A DNA stretch of 64,000 bases, from NCBI GenBank assembly GCA_015501605.1, contig JADNRZ010000006.1, positions 2,418,001-2,482,000 on the forward strand. The letters are read 5' to 3'. The notes below the pieces were generated by a model. It was not told where the DNA came from. It did not search any database and saw only the letters and a list, made by a program, of their open reading frames with translations. Below are positions 1-12,639 of this stretch, in pieces (position 1 is the stretch's first letter; every line of letters begins with the position of its first letter). The position numbers were made by a program, and so were the translations under genes. The stretch comes from Panaeolus papilionaceus (Eukaryota; Basidiomycota; Agaricomycetes; Agaricales).

Positions 1-425
1 TCGATACCCAGGTCTTCCTCGAGGTTCTCCTCAAGCCATCCTTGTTCCCCGATAACGGTCAACCCGAAGCCGGTGAGGTCGAATCTCCCATTGCTGGGGA
101 GATGCGTCTCCAATCCGACTCTGTCCTCGCTCGGGATCCTCGTACTGCTTGCTTCTGGCAGGAGATGGTCAACAACCAGGAACTCATGCAGACCCGCTTC
201 CGCGATGCTATGGCTAAGCTCCAGGTTCTCGGCCAGGACACGAGGAAACTCATCGATTGCTCCGATGTTGTCCCCGTTCCACCTGTCCTTGCCAACAGCA
301 TCATCTCGCTCCCACCCACGTTCACGATGAACGACGTCGAAGTGTCGTGCCCTCAACTCAGGCTGCCTGCTCTTGCCACCCAAGCTGGTCCCGCCATCAC
401 TGTTGCTCCCGTCCCCGGATCTTAA
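1..425 (+). CDS. Manganese peroxidase copy A, 3' part (cut by window edge)
   Basis: This is the last exon of a secreted class II haem peroxidase; its 5' part lies outside the window. The reading frame opens at base 3 (Asp-Thr-Gln-Val-Phe-Leu) and runs to TAA at 423-425. It covers the distal haem-domain helices and the C-terminal tail ending VPVPPVL...VAPVPGS, which is the usual end of short manganese and versatile peroxidases. The sequence is almost identical to copy B (9698-10936) and to the truncated copy C (29700-30417). Unlike the inverted pair at 36-40 kb, no intron separates the final Val-Pro-Gly-Ser codons. About 120 bp of 3' flank, including a run resembling tttcaaaaaatcatatata, is shared with copy B. 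Whether the complete gene is intact cannot be judged here. Confidence 0.9.
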   Translation, partial: DTQVFLEVLLKPSLFPDNGQPEAGEVESPIAGEMRLQSDSVLARDPRTACFWQEMVNNQELMQTRFRDAMAKLQVLGQDTRKLIDCSDVVPVPPVLANSIISLPPTFTMNDVEVSCPQLRLPALATQAGPAITVAPVPGS

Positions 426-814
426 ACGTTCCACGAGGGAGTTTGACAGAGAGATGTCGCTTTTTTTCCCTCTCATTATTTAAAGTTTTTATGCACAGGG
501 TTACTGCTCATACAGCTCATTGTCATTTAGTGTTTCAAAAAATCATATATATATTCTCCTGCAGCCTGGTGTTTATAACACAAGAAATTGCGTGAATCGG
601 AAGTTCAATCAGCATACAAAATACTTAATTTTGCCGGGGGGAAGGAATATTCAATGAGCTATCATCGCCGTACCACACAACGAGTAAGATTTCCGACCTA
701 TCCCCTCCCTTCCAAACCTGTGGGTGAATACAAGAAGCAGAAAGAAGACAAGAGACTGCAAAGTTTCATAACTTCTCGGACGAAGCGACAAGACGATTTG
801 AAATGGTCTCAATA
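426..814. other. 3' flank of peroxidase copy A
   Basis: No gene is seen. The first 130 bases match the 3' flank of copy B in reverse, and part also matches the flank of copy C near 30430-30610. The rest has no recognisable content. Confidence 0.5.
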
Positions 815-1190
815 CCCCTTATGACGCCCGCGCCTGAGTAGAGCCACGAACGGTTATTTCTTCCATGCTGTCTTCTCTTTCATTCGAGTTCCTTTCTTGT
901 CCTACCTCGTCTGGCACACGCTCAAGCGTATTGTATAGTGTATTCTATAAGTCGCTGGCGGCTACCTTAAAATTTGTATAAAATCACTCTTGTAACGAGA
1001 TTTCCAATTCCAACAGTTTCTTCGAGTCAAGTCCAACGTGTCTCGATGGGTGGGAAAGTCTGGAAGTGGTTGTCGGTGTTTGATTTCCAATATTTTCTCA
1101 ACCACCATCATTGTCGCTCCACCCTAACCAAGTGACTGTTGTCCTTCATATTCTCGTCTTTTCATACTCTTTTTTTTTGGCATTGATTTC
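815..1190 (+). repeat. 3' remnant and downstream flank of the nuclease-like family
   Basis: The segment gagTAGagccacgaac near 832-846 matches the stop codon and first downstream bases of the gene at 8007-9236. The following 350 bases match the downstream flanks of that gene (7700-8006, reverse strand) and of the gene at 26800-28103 (28104-28530), including the shared words ttccaattccaacag and gtcggtgtttg. The body of the gene is missing, so this is what remains after a deletion. Peroxidase copy A followed by this remnant repeats, in inverted orientation, the order peroxidase copy B then nuclease-like gene found at 8-11 kb. Confidence 0.65.
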
Positions 1191-1967
1191 GTCTGAAGGT
1201 CAATATATGCATTTGGATGAAGATTTAGTAAATAGCGACAGCTGGTTTACGATGCGTCGTCGTCGTTGGTATCAGGGACGTAGATAGACATTATGCTTTT
1301 CAAAAGACTTGGATCTGGTATTCGTGAGTTAGATTCCCTCGTTATTTTCAACCCGCCTAGTTCTAACCTACCTCCCCTCAGCGTTGTGAGTATACCTTCG
1401 TAGAGTTGTGGGCAATATCAGTATTTTAGTCGCCATAGACGATGCGCGTCGACTTGACCTTTTCGCTAAGTGCAGAGAGAAACTCTCAGCATCTGAGTCA
1501 TTCTGGAAGACCTGTATTCTCTGTACGTGCGCGGTTGCCGCTGTTTCTGACTAGAGAATGCCTTCGGGTACATCTGGGATTAATTTGCCTTGGAAGGGGA
1601 ATGGTCGTCATCAAGCGGGGATGAAAAGCGAGGAGGTGGAAATCATTGCTCACGCTGAAGATAAAGCATGAATTTGAGGAAATTTTGGGTGACCCTTTTA
1701 TGCATATCAATTCGTACTGCTTCTTTAACTAATTCCTAAATGGTTTCTATGTCTAGTTTATTCTAAATATGTGTCGAAGAGAGCCAAACACATTGAAGAA
1801 ACGAAAATTGGCCTAGTTGCAGATGACCTGCTTGACTGGAGTGTAGGACATAGATTAACTCCAAGCCCACAGCTCGTGAGTTCTCCTTGGAGTCACTTTT
1901 CCCTCCCCCTTCCCTCGCTCTCGCAAATCTTGCGCGTTTTAGAGCGCTTTGACATTTAGCGGACGTG
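1191..1967. other. Intergenic, no gene seen
   Basis: Short open frames occur on both strands but none has splice partners or recognisable motifs. The last part presumably contains the promoter of the transporter that starts at 1968. Confidence 0.4.
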
Positions 1968-4271
1968 ATGGCTATAGCTCACCTTTTACATCGCTTAGTT
2001 CCAACCCAAGAACAAAGACACGACGCACGCCCCCTCCTTAACGTTTTCAAGAGTTTAACGTTGGTTCAATGGGCTCATCTGTTCTGTGGGTAGGTGATCG
2101 TGATATCTTCACACTGTGGGTCACGACGAGGAAACTCGTGTGCTAACCTGATCACTACACAGGTGGCTTGCCTGGACAAGCGATGCGATGGATTTCTTCT
2201 CAGTCTCACTCAGTGTGACGCGTCTACAAGAGTCGTTTGGGAAACCCACGAGCGAAATCGTAAGTAATCATCGGCGTATTTTTTATGTGTACCCTGACGT
2301 GACTCACATTCAGACGACGGCTCTTACATTAACTTTACTCTTCCGACCACTGGGTGCTGTGAGTATATTCTACCAATTAATCGACGTTGTTACTCATACA
2401 TAAGGAAACAGCTTACATTTGGTATCCTCGCTGATCGCTTTGGTCGAAAATGGCCGCTTGTCGTGAATCTTGTTTTTGTCGTGATCCTAGAACTAGGAAC
2501 AGGATTCACCCAGACTTTCCATCGATTCCTCGCTTTACGTTCGCTGTTCGGCATTGGCATGGGAGGGATTTGGGGTCTTGCAACGTCCACAGCACTCGAA
2601 AACCTTCCGGTGGAAGCTCGTGGTCTCGCCAGCGGCATCGTTCAGGAAGGATGGGCAGCCGGGTACCTCATCCCCGCCGTTGTCAACCTCTTCCTTGTTC
2701 CAAGAGTGGCGTCAACTTGGAGGAGTTTATTTTATACCTGCGCGGGTTTTTCTGTTCTCGCTGCTTGTATCCGTGCTATATTACATGAGAGCGAGATGTT
2801 CATACGAGCAAAGGAGCTACGGAAGGCGCAGGGCATGGAACAAAGTATCAGTCAGACAACCAGAATATTCACGGTAGAGACGGGTAGAATGTTCCGAGCT
2901 CATTGGATGCTTTGCATATACGCAGTCCTTTTCATGGCAGGTGCGTCGCGGTATTTCTACGGAGAAGAGCCTCTGTTCAAATTCGACTCACATTCGTCGA
3001 ACTGGATTCATGTGTGTCCCAGGCCTCAACTTCCTTGCTCATGGGTCGCAGGTATGACACTATTATTGTCCCCTTTTACCGTCTTCTCTCTAATATTGGA
3101 TACTCATTCATTCTATTTTTCTAACACAGGATCTTTATCCCACCTACCTTCAGCAATCGAAGGGATTTTCATCCCACGACGCCACAGTGGCCACTATTAT
3201 TGGTACCTGCGTATGTGAATGATCTTTGTCTCCGTCGTTTCGTGAAATCTTACCTCAATATCGACGTCAGGGCGCATTCACGTAGGCTCTCTCGCGTTAC
3301 TTCCTTTCATCCTTCGATTAACTAGGTTTACAACAGGGGATCCATATTCGCTAGCTGGCTCAGTCAATATACAGGCCGTCGTTTATTCATCATGTATGTG
3401 CACGGTATATCTCTTGCAAGGAGACACATCCCTCATCAACATTATCTAACGGTCGAAGAATACATTGTATGATCAGCGGAGGTGCGTTCAACGGATCCTA
3501 TCTATATCTTATATTCAACTCAATCTCACTCTCCACAGAGCGTTCATACCCCTCTGGATCCTCCCAAGTTCATTTGGCGCTCTCGCTGCAGGTGTATTCT
3601 GGGTTCAATGGGGAGTTCAAGGCGTCCTGGGTGTTGTACGTCGCATCTTGGAGCACCTTAGAGAAACGTCATGCCCATTCAACTCGCGGAATTATCTCCT
3701 CCAGCGTTTCGCGCGACATTCCCTGGAGTCACATACCAGATTGGAGCGGTATGCCTTTTCATTTTCAAGGAACATTCACCCTATTAAAATGTTTGATGTG
3801 CCTGTTCAGTTGATATCCTCCGCATCTGCTCAGATAGAAGCAAGTGAGTTCCAAATGTTATCTCTAGAGCTCATCACTGAATCAACGCATAAATAGCTGC
3901 AGGAGGGCATCTGCGGACGACAATCATAAAAAATGCAAAGGTCACAGATGTACCGGATTATGCAACGGTACAGGGAATTCTGATCGGTACTGTCGTGGCG
4001 TTCACCATCTTTATTACCATCATTGGTCCAGAGTTAGTTAATTCGTTCTAATTTTTTTTAAAACTTGTTGGTGATTCTGATACATCTTGACTACAGGAAG
4101 CATCGGTCGCACTTCGAGAAACACAAAATCACCTTTTTAGAAGGATCAATTGAAGAGGATGCTACTATTGAGGAACGACCATACGATGGAAGCATAGATG
4201 AAGTCCTTACACAGGATGTTGTCCGGGAGGGTAAAGATCATCACTTGACGTCAGAGAAAGCCTCGGTGTAA
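1968..4271 (+). CDS. JEN1-like monocarboxylate/proton symporter (MFS)
   Basis: This is a plasma-membrane major facilitator of the JEN/SHS carboxylate family, expected to import lactate, pyruvate or similar acids with protons. The N-terminus (MAIAHLLHRL...) leads into VQWAHLFCGWLAWTSDAMDF across the first intron. Exon 3 holds the MFS loop GILADRFGRKWPL and several membrane helices. After two further introns comes NFLAHGSQDLYPT, which fits the JEN signature N-x-x-[S/T]-H-x-S-Q-D-x-x-x-T except for Ala at the S/T position. TGRRLFIM, FIPLWILPSSFGAL and a loop like ELSPPAFRATFPGVTYQIG follow, each on a short exon. The acidic tail (about 65 residues) ends at TAA 4269-4271. ATG 1968 gives the family-like N-terminus. 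Several internal borders, mainly 3400-3900, are uncertain, but no stop is forced, so I take it as intact. Confidence 0.85.
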
Positions 4272-4967
4272 TTTGAGGTTGGGAATGAATTGATACTTGA
4301 ACATTCTAATGAAACGGCTTCATTCGAAATCATCTTTCGCCCTATGTTTATGAGAGCTTGACAGGGTAAGAGACGTGCATGCGAGCAGGACATTAAGTGA
4401 TAGATACTGATTGGATTGTGTGCGGGGACATGTGTTGACTGCGGGTTGATGGACGGTTGGTAATTGTACAGGGTCGCCCCACCTCATCCTCCTTTATCCA
4501 TAGGTGCGTCCATATTTTGAGAGGAAACAAGAAGCATGGCGCTCATTTCGGCTTCTTTCACAGTACTGAGTGCCATCGCAGAAATGTCACCATTGACCCA
4601 TATGTCATGAAACGCACAACAGCGGGAGCTCATCACATGAACTGCACCTTATTTTTTCCAGAGGTAAAAGCAAACATGGCGGACAAATGTGGATAAGATG
4701 GGACTGTTCTATTATTAGCACAATCGGTCAACGAACCATCACATCGATGGCTCCCGTCAACCGCTCCTTTGGACCATATCGCTGGTCGACTCTTCAGCCC
4801 TGTTCATTTCCCCTTCATTTCAGTTAACGACCCTGCGTCTGAGTCCTTGATAAGCGTTATTGGAAGATCCGGTGGTGTATATATCATGTAGGCTGGCAGT
4901 ACTTAATGTTCTCCGCATCCTTGCCTCCTTTCCTTCATCAGACGACGCAAGCCCTACGTTCTTAATC
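4272..4967. other. Intergenic, FAD oxidase promoter side
   Basis: No gene is recognised. This stretch separates the transporter from the FAD oxidase and holds the upstream region of the latter. Confidence 0.4.
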
Positions 4968-6911
4968 ATGGCGGTCATCCCCAGCTACTTGCACCTCGCG
5001 GTTCTATTCTTTGCTGTCTGGACAGGGCTGGGGACAGCAACGTTGACGTCTGACCTCAAGAACCAGGGCTTCAAGGTGTTGACTTCTGCAGATTCGGGAT
5101 ACACGAGTGCGAGTGCAGCGTGTAGGTATCCTGTCACAATCAACCGTTTGGCGTGAATTCATGACTAAAACCGTTTTAAAGACAACAGGCGATTTACATT
5201 CAAGCCCGCAGCGGTGACATTCCCCCGTAACACCCAAGATATCTCGAAGATCCTCAAAGTTGCAGCTCAATATGGGTACTCTGTATCTGCACGTAGCGGA
5301 GGCGTACGTTTTTGTCAATCCCAGTTCAATGTAGTTCGCGTTTGATGTTTAAGTCTCAAATTCAGCATAGCTACGTCGCCAATGCTCTCGGTGGGAAGGA
5401 CGGTGTCGTGGTGGTTGATCTTGGCCTCCTCAACACAGTCAAGGTCAACTCGTCGACGAAGGTCGCTACTATTGGGTCTGGTAGTCGACTCGGAGATGTT
5501 GCCCTTGCGTTAAACAACAATGGTCGAGCTATGCCTCATGGAACATGTCCATATGTCGGGATCGGTGGTCATTCCGGTAAGTCCTCTACTTTTTTTCCAT
5601 ATCTGATGCTAGAGAGAAATTGATACGACTTTTCAAAGGACACGGTGGTTTTGGATTCTCGTCGAGGGCATGGGGGCTTACTTTGGATACAATTAAGTCG
5701 CTTGAAGTGGTACTTGCAAATGGGACTATCGCTACAGCATCACCCACGAACTATCCGAACTTGTTTTGGGTACGTCCATCATAACCCTTGGTTCAAGGTG
5801 CTCTTTTGGCTCAAACCTACCGATTTACAGGCTCTTCGTGGAGCGTCAAGTTCATTTGGAATCGTCAGCTCAATCACCGCCAGCACGTTCGCTGTACCTT
5901 CATCGGTGACGACATTCTCGTACGAGTGGGACCTCAGCGCCGCCGACGCCACCACTGCCATTCTCGCCTTCCAAACCTTCTCCCTCGCATCTTCAACTCC
6001 CGCTCAGCTCGGAATCGAAGCGGTTATGGCCAAGGGTAGCGCCAAGGGAAGAGTCTGGTTCCAAATCGTAGGGGCGTACTACGGCGCGAATAGCAATTTC
6101 AACAATGTCATCAATCCGCTGCTGAATACCCTTTCGAAACCCAGGAGCAAGACCATCACTCCGAGGAGTTACATCGATAGCGTCAAGTTTTTCGGTGGGA
6201 TTGGGAGACTGGATACGACGGGCCAAAAGGATATAACGGATACATTTTATGCAAAGAGCTTGATGACGCCACAGGGGTCTCCTATGAGTAAGGCGGCGAT
6301 TGCAGCTTGGATGGGATATCTGGGTAACCAGGGGTTCAGTGCAAATTCGGTGTGTCTCTCTATCCATTTATTCCGTCGTTCATAATGTACTCCAGAATCT
6401 AACGATCCCTTAGAACTGGTTCATTCAAATTGAGCTGTTCGGCGGCGCTAATAGTGCGATCAACAGTGTCCCTCTCGAATCGACATCATTCGGAAAGAGG
6501 AATGCGTTGTTCACAATCCAATTATATACATCATCGTCAAACTCGGCTCCGCCATTCCCTCAGCAGGGTTTCGGACTGCTTGACGGTAAGGCTTCGCTCG
6601 TATATTTGTACACATGAGGTTGGTGTTGAACTTTCACCTTAAGGAATGGTGAACGCCATTGTGCAGAACAGTCCAGCGGGATGGGCTTACGGAGCGTATG
6701 TCAATTACCCTGACGAACGACTTGGCAATTGTAAGTCGTCTTCTAAGACTTCATGTCCCAGTTTGTTAGCCTGTCAGCTAATGCCCGTTCATTATTTTCT
6801 TTCATAGGGCAGCAACTCTATTACGGGTCACAATACGGCCGCTTGAAAACGCTGAAGAATACCTATGACCCTAAGAATGTGTTCAAGTTCCCTACATCTA
6901 TTGAAAAATAA
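4968..6911 (+). CDS. Secreted BBE/AA7-type FAD-linked oxidase, copy 1
   Basis: The product is a secreted flavoprotein of the berberine-bridge/gluco-oligosaccharide oxidase group (CAZy AA7), expected to oxidise a sugar or alcohol and pass electrons to oxygen, giving hydrogen peroxide. Residues 1-24 form a signal peptide (MAVIPSYLHLAVLFFAVW). The FAD-binding domain follows, with SARSGG|HSYVANALGG (His, covalent FAD anchor) and HGTCPYVGIGGHSG (Cys, second anchor), then GGFGFSSRAWGLTLD. The C-terminal BBE segment reads LYYGSQYGRLKTLKNTYDP before NVFKFPTS and the TAA at 6909-6911. Eight exons are joined by seven introns with clean GT-AG ends, and no lesion is visible. Paralogues lie at 30988-32958 (intact) and 20843-22836 (broken). 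The substrate cannot be read from the sequence. Confidence 0.88.
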
Positions 6912-6954
6912 CCCGATTCTTAGTGAGCGGTAGGTGGTACGGTAGTACCTACAG

Positions 6955-7140
6955 ATGGACTCCTGCTTTCGGACTCTTCAGGACTTAACGAACATTGTAA
7001 TGATGGACACGCAATCTTACTATAACGATGGATATTTTCTCAGTTGCTTTACGTCGTCAATTGGACAAGTATTCAATATTTTTACCCTATACATACCAGT
7101 TGAGATACCAATGCATCATGCGACAGTGTCATTCTAAAAG
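6955..7140 (+). repeat. FAD oxidase 3' flank, copied elsewhere in the window
   Basis: This stretch downstream of FAD oxidase copy 1 reappears in reverse orientation at 23005-23120 and 29490-29610, each time without the intact gene. The words gacaagtattcaa and gtcctgaagagtccga (reverse strand) mark it. It identifies those two places as scars of lost oxidase copies. Confidence 0.7.
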
Positions 7141-7689
7141 TTTAATTATGTGATTAATCATACATTAAGCACACGCTAACAAACGATACATGATTAACGT
7201 GAAAACAAATTTTAATCAAAGTGACTGGGTCAACCATTAATCAAGGAACATAAAAAGAGTGTGGAATACTTAATCAATACCAATACAATGAGCCTAGTAG
7301 TAGAATGAACGCACGAAACAGGGCGGAATCGCATGGGGAATGGGGAATGCATGATTAATTGACAGACTCATGGATGATGGTGTCATGGTGAGTGCGTCCT
7401 TCATTCAGCATATTCCCAAACGGGTCTGGATTGACGGTATATAAGAAACAGTGTAAAATACTAGGGAGTGGGGACATATTTTCGATCTTGAGGCGGGCGA
7501 AGTGTTCCCACTGTGAACTGGAGACCGGGTTTGACCGTTGTGCAGCTGCGCTTCCCCATAGGTTACTCAGATGGAGCCAAAGACTCCAATGAGCACCGTT
7601 TCTTGAGCGCTTTGGCTCGGGCACATCCTCTTTCATCGGTATAGATGTTGTCAGTAATTATCACTGACTCACCTTAAGCTTTGAGTTTG
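7141..7689. other. Intergenic, no gene seen
   Basis: AT-rich near 7141-7260. Short overlapping frames on both strands have no recognisable features. Confidence 0.35.
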
Positions 7690-8006
7690 GGTCTGTCATG
7701 AGGCTCGATGTTGGTTACCCGAGAGTCAATGGCACTTGAGATGAGATGGAGTCTGTATGATTTGCTAAGCGCGACGGTGATGGTGGTTTGGGACAAGTTT
7801 GAATCCAAACACCGACAGCCACCTTCGGACTTTCTCACCTATTGACGGTCACTGGACTTGTAGAGCTGTTGGAATTGGAAACCCCATTACAGGTGTGATC
7901 TTGTACAAATTCTATAAAATAACAACCAGAGATTCATAGGATGGAGTATATACTGTGCTTGATGTACAAAGAAAAAAGAGCTTGGAGAAAAAATCTGTTC
8001 GTGGCT
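7690..8006 (-). repeat. Conserved 3' flank of nuclease-like gene A
   Basis: On the minus strand this region, directly downstream of the gene at 8007-9236, matches 850-1190 and 28250-28530. Shared words include ttccaattccaacag and ggtggctgtcggtgtttg. It has no open frame and probably represents 3' UTR and terminator sequence carried along when the family duplicated. Confidence 0.6.
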
Positions 8007-9236
8007 CTACACAGGCACAGGGTGGTCGTCAATTACAAAATGAGCCTCGTTGACGCCCCAAGCAGAGTGACTACGAACCACCTATTTAGAGAGGAAGGTC
8101 ATTAATTACGATCATTTATAACGCGGCCAAGAGTTTCAGAGTTGACATACCCAGTCAGCAAGAACTGAAGATACTGCAGAGGCGGCACTCTTTGAGAGGT
8201 CTCCTTCGATTTCCGGTTGGATGGAGACATCTTCGGATTGCAGGAATGTACCACGCCCTTGCTCTTTCAGAGTTAGAACCAGAAACCTCCATGTTCGCCC
8301 GTTGGTCACTGCTCCGCGGATGGTAGTTTTCCTGAAGAATAGGGTTCCTTGATTCAAGAGAAGGTCGCGCGATTGAAGATCCAGACACTCACCCTATCAT
8401 CTTTACACAGGCATACATCTCGAAGATAGCTCGAGGTACGTGATGGACAATACACTGATCAGCTACTTTGGCATCGGCGATATATAAAACCGATTCATTC
8501 GGATTCAAAGGTTTTGATAGGAGGTTTTCAGGATGATGCCAATTTGGTTCTGCGAGACGCTCAGCTCTTCGTGCTTCAATGACAGAATGAAAGGTTACAA
8601 ACCAGCCCGTTCCTTCACCGTCCTCAGAAGAACATAGCCAGGCAAGGTATCCAGGCGCTCGTCTGTCGGAATTGTCGGATGGCATTGTTGCATGTAGAGG
8701 TGCATGTGAGTGCTTTGCGACTCGATTATACTGCTAATGTGAGAGAAGAACGCATAGATCCAATGGTAGATAGATATTTTATCCTAACTGGACCATGAGA
8801 TAAATGTTGAATGAGATGTACTTTTACACGTACAGCAAAGAGACGTTTGGCGAGATGCAGATGTTTAAACAGCCGATCGTCTGAATATAGGTCCGTGCCC
8901 TCAGAAGATGCCACTGTGGCAGGTGATACAGTGGTTTTCCACCTGAGCACGCCTGACGGACATATGTTGGTCTCAGACAATTCGCCGAGGGTCATATTAG
9001 AGCAGCTCTAATGCAAAACGTCAGATTAGCATATACCTAATGTTAACCTTGCCTACCTGTGGATTTTCGGCTTTTTGCTTAAACAGCTTGTGAACCTCTG
9101 CAAGGTGCTCGATTTCCTTCTTCTGCAAACGTTTCTCCGAATTCTCTGGGGTGATTGTCGATTGATCCTGAAGAGCGCGTTCTACAATATTTTGCAGGCG
9201 TTGGACGGCTATGGTGTGGTGACATGTTGACTGCAT
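8007..9236 (-). CDS. Unknown protein with PD-(D/E)XK-like C-terminal segment, copy A
   Basis: The gene has five exons whose borders agree with those of two paralogues (23268-24553, 26800-28103). Exon 1 (60 aa, start ATG 9236) is a charged helical segment. Exon 2 (58 aa) contains SCSNMTLGEL and GVLRWKTTVS. Exon 3 ends with VLYIADAKVA...HVPRAIFEMYACVK. Exon 4 holds IRGAVTNGRTWRFLVLTL. Exon 5 is VVRSHSAWGVNEAHF and ends at TAG 8007-8009. A [D/E]-x-K strand followed by a helix with a glutamate and then a (R/Y)GxxTNGxxWxF strand is reminiscent of restriction-endonuclease-like folds; that assignment is inference. I do not recognise a named family. No lesion was found. Downstream is a flank shared with the other copies, and upstream is peroxidase copy B. 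Confidence 0.72.
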
Positions 9237-9697
9237 GGCGGGAAGAACTTGAACGTAGAACGAAGGGTAGGAGTGATTCAAGTCACTTTCCAGTTTCAGT
9301 GTCACCCTCTTGGGTTTAAATAGCTCGCCTGAATTGGTGGGTCCATTACCCGATCTGGAGTGCTACTCAGCCGCTAGCGCAACACATCTCCGTCGGTCTT
9401 ATGCTCGAGTTAAGAAATGGTGTAAACGAGGCTTTCCTATGCTGGTTAGAGCGAGATATATAGGTGTTCAAATAATAGAATGTGTTAATTTTCCAGGAAC
9501 TTCCAGTTCGCTCGAGTTTGTTGTGGTATCAAAACCTAGCATTCAGGCATTTTCGCCCGTTTGCCAGATAATATATATGATTTTTTGAAACACTAAATGA
9601 CAATGAGCTGTATGAGCGGTAACCCTGTGCATAAAACATTTAAATAATGAGAAGAAAGAAAAGCAATGTCTCCCTGGCAAACTCCCTTGTGGAACGT
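9237..9697. other. Between nuclease-like gene A and peroxidase copy B
   Basis: Contains the upstream region of the gene starting at 9236 and the 3' flank of peroxidase copy B. The stretch 9560-9690 matches 426-560 in reverse. A GTG-initiated extension of gene A to 9305 is open but has no support. Confidence 0.4.
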
Positions 9698-10936
<1,239 letters not shown>

Positions 10937-11017
10937 TGCGATGGTAAAAGAGATGAGAGCTGAAGAGCTAGAGGTCGAACTGTAGTTGCCTAGGGTTCGT
11001 GCAGCGATGATACCTTG

Positions 11018-11025
11018 CTTTTATA
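11018..11025 (-). promoter_or_regulatory. TATA box of peroxidase copy B
   Basis: TATAAAAG on the minus strand lies about 80 bases upstream of ATG 10936. The inverted peroxidase pair has the same octamer about 57 bases upstream of its start codons. Confidence 0.65.
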
Positions 11026-12639
11026 CTGAAAATCTGCCCCTGATATCATGTTTACTTTCCTTCTTACGATACGAAATCGACGTTCCAAATGGGTACTGTC
11101 GCTCGAAATAGCTCATTCCTCACGGGTGTGTCGGGCTCTCATGTCGTAGGTGACTGAGGGCGGGTTGTGTTGTTCCATAACGCGCAGGAGTTTCATGAAT
11201 TTGCTACTGCTTCACTCAACATAGCCTCCGGGTAATGTCTTATTTCTGGCCATCACTTTCACGTTCGCATGACGAGTTGCTTTGCCGCGAGATCTTCTCG
11301 ACGACACACTGCTCGTACATCCACATTTAAGGTAACAGCTGATCGATAACCAGAAAATGTCAAATTTTTGACACAGAAAAACGATAATGTTAGGATTGCC
11401 GGTCTCGGTAGACGCGCATACCTTCTTTTCCGGTGAAGCGTGGTCAATTCAATCTATTCTGGGCACCCATGTGAGAGGAATAGCATCGCAAGAGAAGTAC
11501 CCTTTAGTGTAATTACGGTCGTCCAACAAACCGAGAACCGAGCTGACAAGGTGACCATCGCTTCCGGAGTGGATGATCGAAGCCTGCTCAAACCATGCTA
11601 GTAGCTCTCTGGGGAACACCAATGCCTATTAGCTGTTAGTGAATAGAATCCACAGTCCGGGGTGTTGCTTCCCATGGATAGCATATATATTTGTCGAATT
11701 CTCACTGAATATTTCACAAGATATCGGAGGCAGTAAGCGCATGGGAAGCGTAGATTCGTCTTTCAAAGCTTGTGGTTGGTTGAAAATCGATGAATGGAAG
11801 AGAGAGTAAGGAACGAGCTTTGAGGACGCGTGTTGTCGAGTCCATTTTTTCGTCGTAGAAATCTCTTTAAATTTTATCCTGAAGGTGTCAAGAGCAAATG
11901 GCGCGAAACCGTAGGTGAAGCGCCTAATTGTCTATGTTCGCGTCGATCATCTCCACCGTAGTCTAATCCTATTCAACGTACCTTGGCGCGTTCACGCTGC
12001 TGCGCCTCTATCGATTCATTCTTGGCGATCGTGTAATGAAAGTGTATACCCCATCAGGACATAATAGCAAGTGCAGTGGAGCAAGCAACGTTACAAGTGA
12101 ACTTGAAAGCGACGCGCGTCGTAAAAAACTATGTGCGATTACAGCGATAGCTAGAGCTGTGCACCGGTGTGTTGAATACGATCAGACTCATCAGATGTGG
12201 TGGTTTCTCGCTAAGGCCTGTTAATTCTACGACCAGTGTCGATCCTGTGGGTGGATCAAACCAGCCTGGGGCCGATTGAGACCAGCTAGAGGCGCTAAGC
12301 TGGATTTCAGACTCACATTCTGACTAACTCAGAAGGGTGTTCGAGCACACTAATATGATATATAGGAACCTCCCGTAATTCAACATCAATTCATACCAAG
12401 GCTTGCAATCGACATCCGAACTTCCTATCTACGGACGCTTCACCGAAAAACAGAATGTCGAGGTCCTGGAGGGCACATCCACACTTCTTTTACGATCCTC
12501 GTCCGAAAATTGATGGATTGCCAACTGCAGTCGACTGGAACTTGGATCATGGGAGTTTCAAGTGTCGAATTTATCGGTTGGCAGACGACGGACTAACCAC
12601 GATGTATTGATTTTATCACGTCCCGGCGCTGTTGCAAGG
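11026..12639. other. Intergenic, no gene seen
   Basis: No frame over 62 codons and no recognisable motif. The part nearest 11026 should hold the upstream region of peroxidase copy B. Confidence 0.4.
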
